From the NCBI RefSeq assembly GCF_963576675.1, contig NC_088913.1:18860001-18924000 (forward strand): 64,000 nucleotides of DNA. The letters are read 5' to 3'. The notes under the pieces were generated by a model. The model worked only from the letters and a program-made list of their open reading frames with translations, was not told the DNA's origin and did not search any database. Below are positions 1 to 10,131 of the stretch, piece by piece. Position 1 is the first letter of the stretch; each line of letters starts with the position of its first letter. The stretch comes from Euphorbia lathyris (lineage: Eukaryota > Streptophyta > Magnoliopsida > Malpighiales > Euphorbiaceae). The translations under genes were made by a program, and so were the position numbers.

Positions 1-1235
1 ATTTTCGAAATGAAACCCCATAATCTAGTCAAACAGTTCCGGTTAACATATTCTTTTGATTCGGTTTCAATATCAGAAATTGGGTTTTCCAAGTTAGTGT
101 TGTACAACCTGATACCATATTATGCTCAATAGAGTAGCAATAATGAACAACTTCAATTACCATACTGTGCTCGGTAGAGTACAAATTTTGAATGAGATAA
201 AGAATAAACTAACGTTTTAAGAGCTAATGAATGAAATGGTATAAATTTATCCTTAATAATTAATATTTATAAGTAAGATCAATTTTAACTATATATTATC
301 GAAAATTAGAAAAATTAGTTTGGCTGGTATTTAACGGTCATCTCAGACCTTCCAAATATCAATGATGTCTAAGATATTTTGTGTATTACTAACAAAATTA
401 CAAAGATTATGTTAAATAAAAACTAAATCTGCTACATATAAGTTAATCATTTTTTTTTTGTCAAACTGTCTAAAATAATTGTTGTGTTATTAATATAGTT
501 ACAAAAAAGTGTACGAAACTGGTTCAATTTTTCGACAAACTTTTTTGAAAGATCCGATGTGACAGTTAAATAACAGTCAAACTGGTTTTTTCAAATTTTC
601 AATAGTGTATGGTTAAAATTGATTTTTCTTGGAAATGTTAGGGTTAAATTTACATTAGTTTATACATTAGAGTTAAATCTGCAGTTCGCTTGAAATGTTA
701 TTGTTAAATTTAGCCTTTATCCCCATTAGATCAATGGTAATAGCATATCTGTAGTATGTCATTCAGTGTTAGATCTAGGTTTATTAGAAATATATGATGA
801 AGATTCAAAGCAGCATAAGACTTAAATTCATTAAGCCTGAATTTAATGGTAAATGTCAAATTCATTTACTTATATTAAAATGCATGTGAACAATGGTTTG
901 TTGAATCATATATATATCAAGCCCATGAAGTTTCAACTTAGGATGGGGTTTTCTTGAGAGGAACTATATGGCATAACTTTTCTGCTTCTTGAGGAAACCA
1001 ATTTTGTATTTCTTTGGGTCCTAATTTGATCAATCCAAAACTAATTATATTTTCAATACAAAAGGCTCCCCTTAGTTACCAAGTAAAAAAAAAATTGATT
1101 TTAGAATAAATAACTAAGGAAAGGGTGAAGAGAGGAAAGGGATATGCAGAACTACCTTATTGTCAAGAACTTACCACATACACCTTTTCTTCAATTATAC
1201 TAGTGTACGAGCCCTTGAAAATTTTCGTTATCTTA
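1..1235. other. AT-rich spacer without recognisable gene
   Basis: No convincing coding sequence is visible on either strand; reading frames are short and low in complexity. A short poly-T run lies near 450. Parts of 300-700 (phrases about cttccaaa and ttaacggtc) look weakly like 59950-60120, which suggests an old dispersed repeat, but I cannot delimit it by eye. Confidence 0.5.
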
Positions 1236-1928
1236 GAGCAGCTTTAATGGTTGTTACTTTATAAAAAAGTTTGTTGTCAAACATTAAGCTATTGTTATTT
1301 AGATGTTATTTTATTTAGTAAGTTACTATAATTAACAAACTTTTCTATCCGCTTCTATAATGCAAAAAGAAAGTTGCAACCGAGATTTTGGGATTTTGGA
1401 CCATGAGGGACGCTAATGCGTTTACATCTCGCGCGTGGCTGACACACGCCAAAAGCCTCAATTGTCCCAAAATGCGAGCAATCCTTAATATTATTAAGAA
1501 AACATTTATTTTATATAAACTTTTTGTATTTCAATGGTAAAAAACTTGTAATGTTTTAAAAGTTATATTTACTTCAAATGGTAAAATGTAAAAAAAAAAA
1601 AAATACAAGAAATATAACATAAGTTTTCATTTGTCACTACAAAATCTTTTCTTATTCTATCTAATTTTCAAAATTACATTAAAAATACATAATCAATTGT
1701 GGAATTAATTATTTTGATGGATAAATATATTTTATGGAATTTATAATAAGTATTGAATAAACAACTTTGTTGGTTAAAATTAATACTTATATAGTATTTT
1801 ATGACAAGTGGTTCCTATAAAAATTGAAAGTAATAGATGATTATAGTGGTATGTTATTTGTATTTGTTATTTATGTATATGTGGCAAGTGAGAGTAATAA
1901 AAGTTTGTTACTTCCATTTGAGATGCTT
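1236..1928. mobile_element. Tourist/Harbinger-like MITE
   Basis: The ends form imperfect terminal inverted repeats: the left begins gagcagctttaatgg and the right, read on the opposite strand, begins aagcatctcaaatgg, followed on both sides by a gttac-type match. The trinucleotide TTA lies immediately outside both ends (1233-1235 and 1929-1931), the duplication typical of the PIF/Harbinger superfamily. The interior is AT-rich and has no transposase, so it would be non-autonomous. It contains a short GC-richer block at 1405-1480 unlike the rest. The superfamily is inferred from the duplication length and TIR style only. Confidence 0.5.
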
Positions 1929-2251
1929 TTATATATTGATGCGACGCAGTCAAGTCTCCATTATCAAATATGTTGAGGCAAAGAAAAGTAAGTTACATTC
2001 TAAGCACGTGTCAAGGTTGTCAGGTGTTAGGATGAAAAATTAACTAGTTGCATTCTAAGCTGACATGTCAAAGCTTTTAGGTGAAGACAACATATATTTT
2101 AAGCTTGCGTGTCAAATGATTACTTTACCTTTCGGAGACTAAGTTCATGAACAATCATTTACTTAGCTAATTGTTAAACGATTTAAATTTTAATAAATAG
2201 TTTTAGTTATTATTTCTATGTTTGTTTATATTTATACTTCTACATACTAAA

Positions 2252-3434
2252 GGGGTAAATTACATACGTGGTGTACAACCTTTACCTATTTTCATACTTT
2301 GGTGTACAACCAAAGTTTTTTCACACTAAACTATACAACCTTCATGTGACCTCCCACTAAAGTATACAACCGGTATTTGTGACCGGTCAACGCAAGTCAA
2401 CGTTACCACGTCAGCATTTTGACCACTTTAAAAGTCAAAAATTCACATTCCTAATATGGAATTACTAAAATACCCTCTCTCTCTCCCTTCATTTTGTGTA
2501 TCTCATATCTCTCTCTAAAAGCTTTCAATCTCTCTCTCTTTTCATTTCTCTCTCTAAAAGCTTTCAATCTCATAGTTTTTTTCTTAATTGATAGGTTGAC
2601 AATTGATTTATTGGCTCACATATTTGTTTTGATTTATTCTTTTACTGATTTAGCCCAGTTAAATATTATCAATTTCTTCTTAATTCTTTGTTGATGATAG
2701 TGAGTAATTGTAAAATTCAGAAGTTTGGTTCATCTGATGTTAAACAATCTAAATTTCAAGATTCATGGTGTATATCGCGTGCATACTCCAAAATCAAAAA
2801 AATATTAGCTGCTACATGTCGAATTCACTCCAAGAAAAAGATTTCGCTAATGTTGAACTAGCAGAAGAACTTGCTCAAAATCCAACCTTCGAATTAAATG
2901 CCACAAATGATCAAATATTGAGCTTTTAGATTTTAAGAATTTGTCTATTGAATTGAATCCGAACAACTTGTTGTCAAACTGGACTGCAATTTTTATCAAT
3001 CCTTTTTCATCTTCCTCGCCTTGCTGCTCTTTCATCTCTCAAGCATCTTGTTTTTTTTTTGTGTTTAGGGCAAGCAGTGTTTACCTGAGATGGAAAGAGA
3101 AAGATTGAAAGCTTTTAGAGAGAGAAATGTAAAGATAGAAAGATGAGATATAGAAAATGAAGGGAGAGATGGAGTGAGTTCTAATTTTTTTTCAATTTAG
3201 AAGGGATGATGGTACTTTAGTAATTTCATATTGGGAGGGTGAATTTTTTACTTTTAAAGTGGTCATTATGCTGACGTGTCAATGTTGACTTGCATTGACC
3301 GGTCACAAAATACCGGTTGTACACTTTAGTGGGAGGTCACCTAAAGGTTATATAGTTTAGTATGAAAAAAAATTGGTTGTACACCAAAGTGTGAAAATAG
3401 GTAAACGTTATACACCACGTATGTAATTTACCCC
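2252..3434. mobile_element. Long-TIR Mutator-like non-autonomous element
   Basis: The left end (ggggtaaattacatacgtgg) is matched by a perfect inverted copy at the right end, and the inverted similarity continues inward for about 300 bp on each side, including the AAAGCTTT plus CT-rich stretches near 2515-2570 and 3105-3130. Identical 8-bp flanks, atactaaa, lie at 2244-2251 and 3435-3442. Long TIRs beginning GGGG with 8-9 bp duplications are usual for plant Mutator-like elements. There is no transposase reading frame, so it must rely on an autonomous partner. A hAT origin cannot be excluded from an 8-bp duplication alone. Confidence 0.75.
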
Positions 3435-4109
3435 ATACTAAAGAAACATACAGGGCCGTCTCCAGCATTTTGGAGGCCCTAGGGGTATTGTGCATTTTTT
3501 TTTCATATCTAAACCTAATACTATTTTAGAAATAATAAATATTAAATAGTAAAATCAATAAATTATTAACTACAATTCAAGTCATATAATAATAACATAA
3601 AGCTAAGTTTGTTTTTGTACATGTAAAATCGAGTTTTCTTTTATATATTTAAAATCAAGTTTCTTCCCACCAGCCATGCGAGAAGCAAGCAGACGATAAA
3701 GTATTAATTTCTGAAAATTAATCTTGGACGGCTGAACTCAAACCTAATCGCAAGATTCTATTGAAAGAAAGAGAAGAATTTATCTTGGAGATTAAAATTT
3801 GGTTGAGTCGCGTATTTATTATGAATTACAGGCTTAAATCACTATTTGGACATCGATTGATCCAAGGAATCTTGTCATTTGACACTTGATCTATCCAAAA
3901 TTTTATCACTTGGCCACTGAAAACTATCCCAATTGGTGAAATTTCAATCCAATTTGGATGGAAACTTGATAGAATTATTGACATATGATGATATTTTGAT
4001 AACTGGACTTGATAAATTTTAGTTTAGAGATTTGTTTTCTTGTTTTAATCTCATTAATTATTTGGGTAAATCAACTTTAAAACGTAAGGAAACTATTTTA
4101 TCAAGACTT

Positions 4110-4713
4110 CATCAAAATTAAGTAGAATTTCATCAATTTGAATAGTATATGGTCCAAATGTGACCAAATGATAAATTAGTAGCCAAATATTAAAATTTTA
4201 AATAAATGAGAGTCTAAATAACATTTTATACCAAATTACAAATTGTAATTTATAAGTGCATTTCGTCTTGTAATTAAAAAAAATAAAAAGTTTAAAAATC
4301 ACTACAATAACAAAATAATAGTTTATACATTGTTTCCAAATATGAAAAAAAGTTCAGAAAAAATCAGTACAAGTGTTGTCAAAAAAAAGAAAAAAAATAA
4401 GAGAAAAAATGAACCAATAAATATTGATCCAATGAATCATCAAAATTGAGTGAAATTTCATCAATTTAAATAGTTTATGGTCTTAATGTGATCAAATAAT
4501 AAATTAGTAGCGAAATATTAAAATTTTAAATAAATCAGAGTGTAAATAACATTTGGCACCAAATTACAATTTATAAGTGAATTTCATCTTGTAATTTATT
4601 AAAAAATAAAAAATTTAAAAAATAACTACAATAACAAAGTAATAATTTATACATTTGTGTTGTCAAAGAAAGAAAGAAAAAATAAGAGAAAATGTGAACA
4701 AAAAAATATTATT
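4110..4713. repeat. Internal tandem duplication inside the hAT-like element
   Basis: The stretch 4110-4429 is repeated at 4438-4713. Both copies run catcaaaatt..., through ataaattagtag, into a shared A-rich gtgttgtcaaa tail. The first copy has about 40 extra bases before the tail. Divergence is visible throughout, so the duplication is old. Confidence 0.7.
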
Positions 4714-4780
4714 CCAAGGAATCAAACCCTCACCCTTGTAAACATCTTGACTATGTCTTTACCATTCAGCCTAACAATAT
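4711..4780 (-). other. tRNA-like segment with A- and B-box-like motifs
   Basis: Read on the minus strand, the segment has a ggctgaatggtaaagaca phrase resembling a tRNA D-arm/A box and, about 35 nt further on, ggtttgattcc, close to the B-box consensus GGTTCGANTCC. It cannot fold into a complete cloverleaf that I can see, and it lies inside a DNA transposon. It is therefore best read as a degraded tRNA-derived module and not a functional tRNA. Confidence 0.35.
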
Positions 4781-4914
4781 CTTCTATTATATATTTAAAT
4801 CTATATACCTTTTAACCATATATTTTTTAATAATTATTAAATTTTAAAAAAATTCCGATCGGAGGCCCCTTGAAGTCGGAGGCCCTAGGCGGCCTCCCCC
4901 TAGAGCCAGCCCTG

Positions 4915-5366
4915 ACAATATATAAAGCACTTCTGAGACCTTACGAAATATATGCGAGAAAACAAAGGTATTAATTGATGGCCCTCAAAGCGTTACTCTT
5001 GAAACGTGTCTCCATTCTCGGAAAATTCTTTTGAGATTTATGACATTAGGACTTCTTTTGAGATTACTAACTTAGGGCGTTTTGGATAGACTAACTTTCG
5101 GAATCAATAAACCAACTTTTGCTGGCTTTCAGACTAATTTTCTCTCTTTTGTTGTTGGAATTTATCTCTATAAAAATATAAATTTCTAAAAATGTTGTTT
5201 TCTCTCTATGTCGCTATTTCGGAATAAAGACCAAATTTAACTATAATTTTTCAAGCCAAGTGCAGATTTAGGCCCAAACTATGAAATTTTGCAAATTTTA
5301 TTCTAACGTTTCCAAACAAGATCAATTTTAGCCTTCAGCTATCAAAAATTTCTAAGAATTGGGGTA
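4915..5366. other. Spacer before Sire-1, no gene seen
   Basis: AT-rich sequence without a plausible reading frame. Its right edge is the TGAAG target site (5367-5371) into which Sire-1 inserted; the pre-insertion locus would continue at 24021. Confidence 0.5.
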
Positions 5367-5371
5367 TGAAG

Positions 5372-6862
5372 TGTTGAAACACCTTTCCATATGATTTTGA
5401 TTTGACAAAATTATTTAGGTTAATCCATGATTAAGGGACAATTAAATTTAAGTGCTTTGATTTAATTGTACTAATATGTTTGTTCAATGTTGAGCATAAA
5501 TATAAATGAAAATAGAAATAAAAAGTAAGATAGGACGAAGTCAGCATGAGAACACAGCACAATAAGCTGAGTGAAGTGCAACTCAGCGTAATAGAAGATA
5601 AGTCATCTTCTGAACAGAAGCTTAAAGATCAAGCTAATCAATGAAGCTGAGTGAAACACAACTCAATATCAAAAGTAGAGAAGTCTTCTTGGGAACTATA
5701 TCTTGCAGAACGAAGCTGACCATGGAAGTTGAGTAAAAGAGAACTCAGTATCAGAATTGACAACAATCATAGACAACGGCTATCAAAGTCAAGCTGAGTG
5801 ATCCCCAGGACAACGCGAATGATCCGTTTGCTAAAAGACAAGATCCGACAACTCTCTGCACCAATTCATAAGCTTTGGAATTATGCATGGATACAATTTC
5901 GAGATGCATGGGTCAACTGCTCATTAGCTAAAAGACGAACTGGCACAAGAAGACGAAACCTGCGAGAAAAAGACAAACCTGACGACTGTGAAATTCAGAC
6001 GACAGGATTGGCCTGTAAATCTGAAGCTGACCAGAACATGTCGCCGGAAAGAGTCGTTTGAATCCAACGGATAATTCTAGATTCAAATCATTTGGCTTCA
6101 GACTTCAACTATAAAAGGACAAGTACACTTCTTGGATCCTTTGCCGATTGCCAAGAGAACAAAAAGCATACATACAAAGCACATCAAAACAAGAGAAAGA
6201 TCTTACACCAAACTTCTATTTCTATGTAAATGCTAGAGTGATTTTTTTGTAATCATCTAAAGTGTTCTTTATCTGAGAAAGAACAATTTTGTATCAATCG
6301 TTGAATTGAGAGAGTGTGCTGAGTACTCGGTGTTAAGTACTCAGTGGTAGAGAAATCTAGGTGTTCGGTTATATCACTTAGTAGGAGTTGAGTAGACGAA
6401 TAGAGGACGGTACTCTTGCATATTCAACTGCCTTGTAAACGGTTTGTGCTCTACCTTTAAAGAGCTCAGTATTGGATTTAAAAAGCCCGGAGGGATTCTG
6501 GGGACTGGACGTAGGCGGAGAGGCCGAACCAGGATAAGTCGTGCTGAGTAATCTCTAACTCTCTTTCAAATATATATCTGTATGTGTTGCTTGCTATATT
6601 TACTCAGTATATAAATTGTTTAAGCTGACAGTGAGTAAATCAGAGTGCTGAGTTGGAAGCTGACCACAAAAGTGTCATTTCCCAACTCACAAGTAAAACA
6701 GTTCTAGTCAGTATCTGACTAAAGCCGTCTTACGCCTCACTCGGCCGTGCTGACCAAAGCTGAGTTGTGAAACTCAAAGAATTGAATTAAGTCAGCCTAA
6801 TTAAAGCGAAAAAGTTATATTAGTTCCTAACCCCCCCTGGAACTAATCACACGGGACCAAGA
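5372..6862 (+). repeat. Sire-1 5' LTR
   Basis: Begins TGTTGAAACACC and ends GGGACCAAGA; the matching 3' LTR ends in the canonical ...CA, so the terminal dinucleotide here is mutated. A TATA-like box (tataaaagg) lies at 6110-6118. Near the 3' end a 7-bp stem (tagttcc / ggaacta) encloses a run of Cs at 6821-6845. The LTR is densely sprinkled with the words GCTGAG, GCTGAC and ACTCAG. Confidence 0.93.
6110..6118 (+). promoter_or_regulatory. Putative TATA box of Sire-1 5' LTR
   Basis: The string tataaaagg fits a plant TATA box and recurs at the equivalent place in the 3' LTR (23264-23272). It lies in the second half of the LTR, where U3 meets R in comparable elements. Transcription start was not determined. 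Confidence 0.5.
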
Positions 6863-6864
6863 AG

Positions 6865-6877
6865 TGGTATTAGAGCC
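6865..6877 (+). other. Sire-1 primer-binding site
   Basis: tggtattagagcc differs by one base from the usual plant Copia primer site TGGTATCAGAGCC, which pairs with the 3' end of initiator tRNA-Met. It lies two bases after the LTR. Confidence 0.85.
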
Positions 6878-6926
6878 AAATAGCTCACTACTCAAAGATT
6901 TAACTATCTTGAGCTGATCCCGATAA

Positions 6927-8381
6927 ATGGCTGAGAACAACACTCGTTTCCTTCCAGGGAACCAAACAACACAGATACTTCCTGAAGGATTATCAATCAG
7001 TCGGCCTCCCCTATTCTTTGGATCTAATTATACATTATGGAAGAATAGGATGAAGAACTTTATTCAAGCCACAAACATGAGTGCATGGCTTGCAATAGTT
7101 CAAGGCCCATATGTGCCTTATAAAACTGTTAACAATGAGAAAGTTGTTAAGAGTGAAACTGAGTGGTCAGAAGATGACCTTAAGAAATTACAAAATAATG
7201 CTTCGGCTATCAATATGCTTCACTGTGCGCTAGATGCTGCAGAATACAATAAGATTTCAGGTTGCGAGTCAGCACATGAGATTTGGAAAAAGCTTGAGGT
7301 AACCTATGAAGGTACAAGCAAGGTCAAGGAATCAAAGGTGAACCAACATATGAGATTATACGAGATGTTCGAGATGAACTACAATGAGGATATCTCTGGA
7401 ATGAACGCTAGATTCACCAACATCATAAATGAGCTAAAGAGACTCGGCAAGAACTTCACTGAAGAAGAGCAGGTGAAGAAAATCTTGAGAAGCTTACCGA
7501 AGAGCTGGCAAGCTAAGAAAACGGCCGTGGAGAAAGCTCAAGACTTGACAACATATAAATACGACAAGCTGATTGGATCTCTGCCGACTCATGAGATCTC
7601 TATGAAAAATTTCGAAGCAAAAGAAAAGTCAGAAGACAAGAAACAAAAATCACTTGTCATGAAAGCTGACTCAACCGAAGCTGACTCATCGGATGATGAG
7701 GAAATGGCCATGTTCACGAGGAAGATGAAGAAGTTGTTCAGAAAAAATGAAAACAACAGCAAGAGGCCATTCAGAAGAGGCGATAGGTACAAAACTGAGT
7801 CTAGTGACAAATAAAAAAAGGACAGCTCCAAGCCTGTCACGTGCTTTGAGTGCCATCAAACTGGGCACATTAAGTCAAGCTGTCCTAATCTGAAGAAAGA
7901 AAAGAAGGGAAGCAAAAAGGCAATGGTGGCCACATGGAGTGACATCGATGAGTCAACACCATCTGAAGCTGATCCCACCGAGTCAGCAAACATATGCTTC
8001 ATGGCTGATGACGCTGCTGACCACACTCGATTTGAGCAAGCTGACCTCTCTAAAGAATCTGAACAGGAGGAGTACTCAAATGAGGTAACATCCTTACACT
8101 TGCTTAGAAATGAAATGATTAACGCCCTGAGTGATTTATATACACTGACTAAAAAGTGTAACAAGAAAATAAAGGCACTCAGCAGGCGGTGTGACGAGAT
8201 TGAAGAGGTCAAACTTAGTGACCTTCGATATCTTCTCCAAGACAACTCAACTTTGCATAGCAACATGGAAATTATGCACAAGTTTGTCTCGGAAGTCCAA
8301 TCAGATTCAAACAAACTGAGAAAGGATGTCACAAACCTTCAGAACCAAATAAAAGGTTCAAACAAATCCCATGCTGAGTAC
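6927..8381 (+). pseudogene. gag: Sire-1 gag, N-terminal part, interrupted
   Basis: Opens at the ATG at 6927, about 50 bp after the primer site. The first 295 codons carry a Copia-type capsid domain (RPPLFFGSNY near residue 26, followed by a W..RM motif and later a K.L...LP.SW pattern). A TAA at 7812 (probably a Lys codon originally) stops the frame. In the same frame come a CCHC zinc knuckle (CFECHQTGHIKSSC, near codon 308) and a coiled-coil-like acidic stretch. At codon 485 the LARD insertion splits the gene; it resumes in frame at 14928. Gag would form the cytoplasmic particle that packages element RNA. Inactive because of the stop and the insertion. Confidence 0.9.
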
Positions 8382-10118
8382 TGATGCGCCTCCCGTTGAG
8401 AAGGCTCACTAAGGGATAAGTGTACCCCGTCGTTATCAAGTAATAAAATTCTGGAAAAGTCCAGGTATCATCCACATGATTTATTTCTGCAAGTATCAAG
8501 CTACTTGGTCTCAGGTGTTATCTAGGGTTTGGGGGTTTTGAGTTTGGTTTTGCTTAAGTTAATCTACTCCTAGGTTGAATTATACTACTCCTAGCTAAGT
8601 TATCTAATTCTAACTAAGTTATTCTACGCTTAATTAAGTTACTCTATCCCTAATTAAGTTAAACTACTCCTAGGTGATCTTTTACCAATGTAATTATCCG
8701 AAGGAACATGAAGGGATACGATGATAATGAAAATAGATTGTTTAGACAACGGAATTGAAACCTAATCTAAGTCACTTGTGTCCGAGGCGATTAACCCTAC
8801 CTATCCTCCTGAGGTCCCTAGTTCGTGATTCCTTTGTAAGGCCGAAACTAGCTCTAAGGCTCAGCAATTTGGGCTTAATCTTCTATAGGGTCGTCAATCC
8901 TATAGGCACTGACTAGGTCAGATTCAGCTCGCAATATGTGTCAACTTAATTTTGGGATTATCGAATGAGTTAAACCAATCAGACAAAGCGTAAGACAAAG
9001 ATTAAAGCAATAAAGAAATTGAATAAACACAACTATAATATATATCAAAGATTAAAAGTATTGTCACGAAGATACAATGAGCCTAGGATTCATAACATGG
9101 ATCAGAGGCTAGACAGAATATAAAAGAAGAAAAATCCCTTTCAGGGAACCTGTCTACCAATGCAGGCGTCTTCCTAGGACTTAAGGATGGAGCTTGAGCA
9201 ATCCTTGATGAGCGAAGCTTCGGAGGTGTCTTCAATGGAGGTTTGAAAGATATGGAGGAGGTGGAGAGGATTTCTCAAGGTGAAAGCTAAGAAAATTACA
9301 AAGATAAAAGATATTTAATTTACAATTGGAAAATCTTATTTATAGACGCGGTTCGGGCCCTCTTTCTGACCTATTTCGTGTCCTTTTGCAAAATAGGAAG
9401 TCGTGGGGCCAATCGTGCCTTTGTGGGGCCGGGAATCAGTTTTTTGACTGATTCCCGCAGGCCAGCTCGCCCTAGCAGGCGCCAGCTCGCCCGAGCAGGC
9501 CCTTGAGGGCCTGCTCGGCGAGCTGGCCTACAGGGGCCTGCTCGGCCGAGCAGTGCCTGGGTAGCTCGGCCGAGCAGTGCCTGGGAAGCTCGCCGAGCAG
9601 TGCCTGGGCAGCTCGCCGACCAGCGCCTGGGCTGCGCGCCGAGCAGTGCCTGGGTAGCTTGCCGAGCAGCGCCTGGGCTGCGCGCCGAGCACCGCATGGG
9701 CTTCTCACCGATGCTCAATTCACCGAGCGACTGCCGGGGGTCCCCGAGATGCGATTTTCACCCGAACTCGTTCCTGCTTTAGCCTGCACATGCACGAAAA
9801 CTCCAAATAACATTAGTTCTGAGGCTAAATTGACCCGCCAATCGCTCATTTTGAGTAGACACTCTGTTTGGTGCGACTTTTGGCGGATCAATTAGCTATA
9901 AAAGATAATGGAATTTTAACATACATGCTATTTTGGCCATATTTGCCTAAAATAACCAGAAAACGAGCCTAAACAATGAAAAGTAAATAAAACATTTCCA
10001 ATTTCTAACTAACTCACACAAAAGCATATAAATGCGAGAATTGCTCGCTTATTCATGAAATAATGCTAAAAACCGTCCTAAAACCATACCCAAAGATAGG
10101 GGGTTTTGACCCCTATCA
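8382..10118 (-). repeat. LARD 3' LTR (left copy)
   Basis: Plus-strand ends are TGATGCGCC and CCCTATCA, the normal TG...CA. It is 1737 bp, 56 bp longer than the other copy. Much of the difference lies in the GC-rich repeat at 9461-9702, with a few bases in the sequence just before the terminus. A short-period array of ctaattaagtt-like units occurs at 8570-8670. Confidence 0.93.
9461..9702. repeat. GC-rich tandem repeat in LARD left LTR
   Basis: Degenerate units of about 25-28 bp built around gccgagcagtgcctgggcag follow each other, after a palindromic head (cctgctcgg and its inverse). The block is far more GC-rich than its surroundings. Copy number differs from the equivalent block in the other LTR (14321-14520), showing that the array changes length after insertion. 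Confidence 0.8.
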
Positions 10119-10131
10119 AACCTCCTCGCAC
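10119..10131 (-). other. LARD polypurine tract
   Basis: On the element's strand this reads gtgcgaggaggtt directly before the 3' LTR, the expected place for the plus-strand primer of reverse transcription. Confidence 0.65.

Larger units (their letters stand above)
3451..4914. mobile_element. hAT-like non-autonomous TIR element
   Basis: The left terminus starts cagggccg and the right terminus ends cagccctg; both continue into matching GC-rich subterminal sequence (ggaggccctaggg and its inverse), whereas the interior is AT-rich. The flanking octamers gaaacata and acaatata agree at only five of eight positions, so the target duplication is eroded. CAGGG termini with 8-bp duplications are characteristic of plant hAT elements. 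No transposase frame is present. The interior holds a roughly 300-bp direct duplication and a tRNA-like segment, listed separately. Confidence 0.65.

Noticed and set aside
2494..3035. Short frames inside the Mutator-like element
   Set aside because: They cover CT-rich TIR sequence or are shadows; no transposase motif.
5798..6061. 87-codon frame in the Sire-1 5' LTR
   Set aside because: The corresponding frame in the 3' LTR (near 22970-23215) is interrupted by stops, so it is not conserved.
9371..9895. GC-rich reading frames on both strands rich in Ala, Arg, Gly and Ser
   Set aside because: They are translations of the LARD tandem repeat in several frames, with no conserved domain; the repeat explains them.
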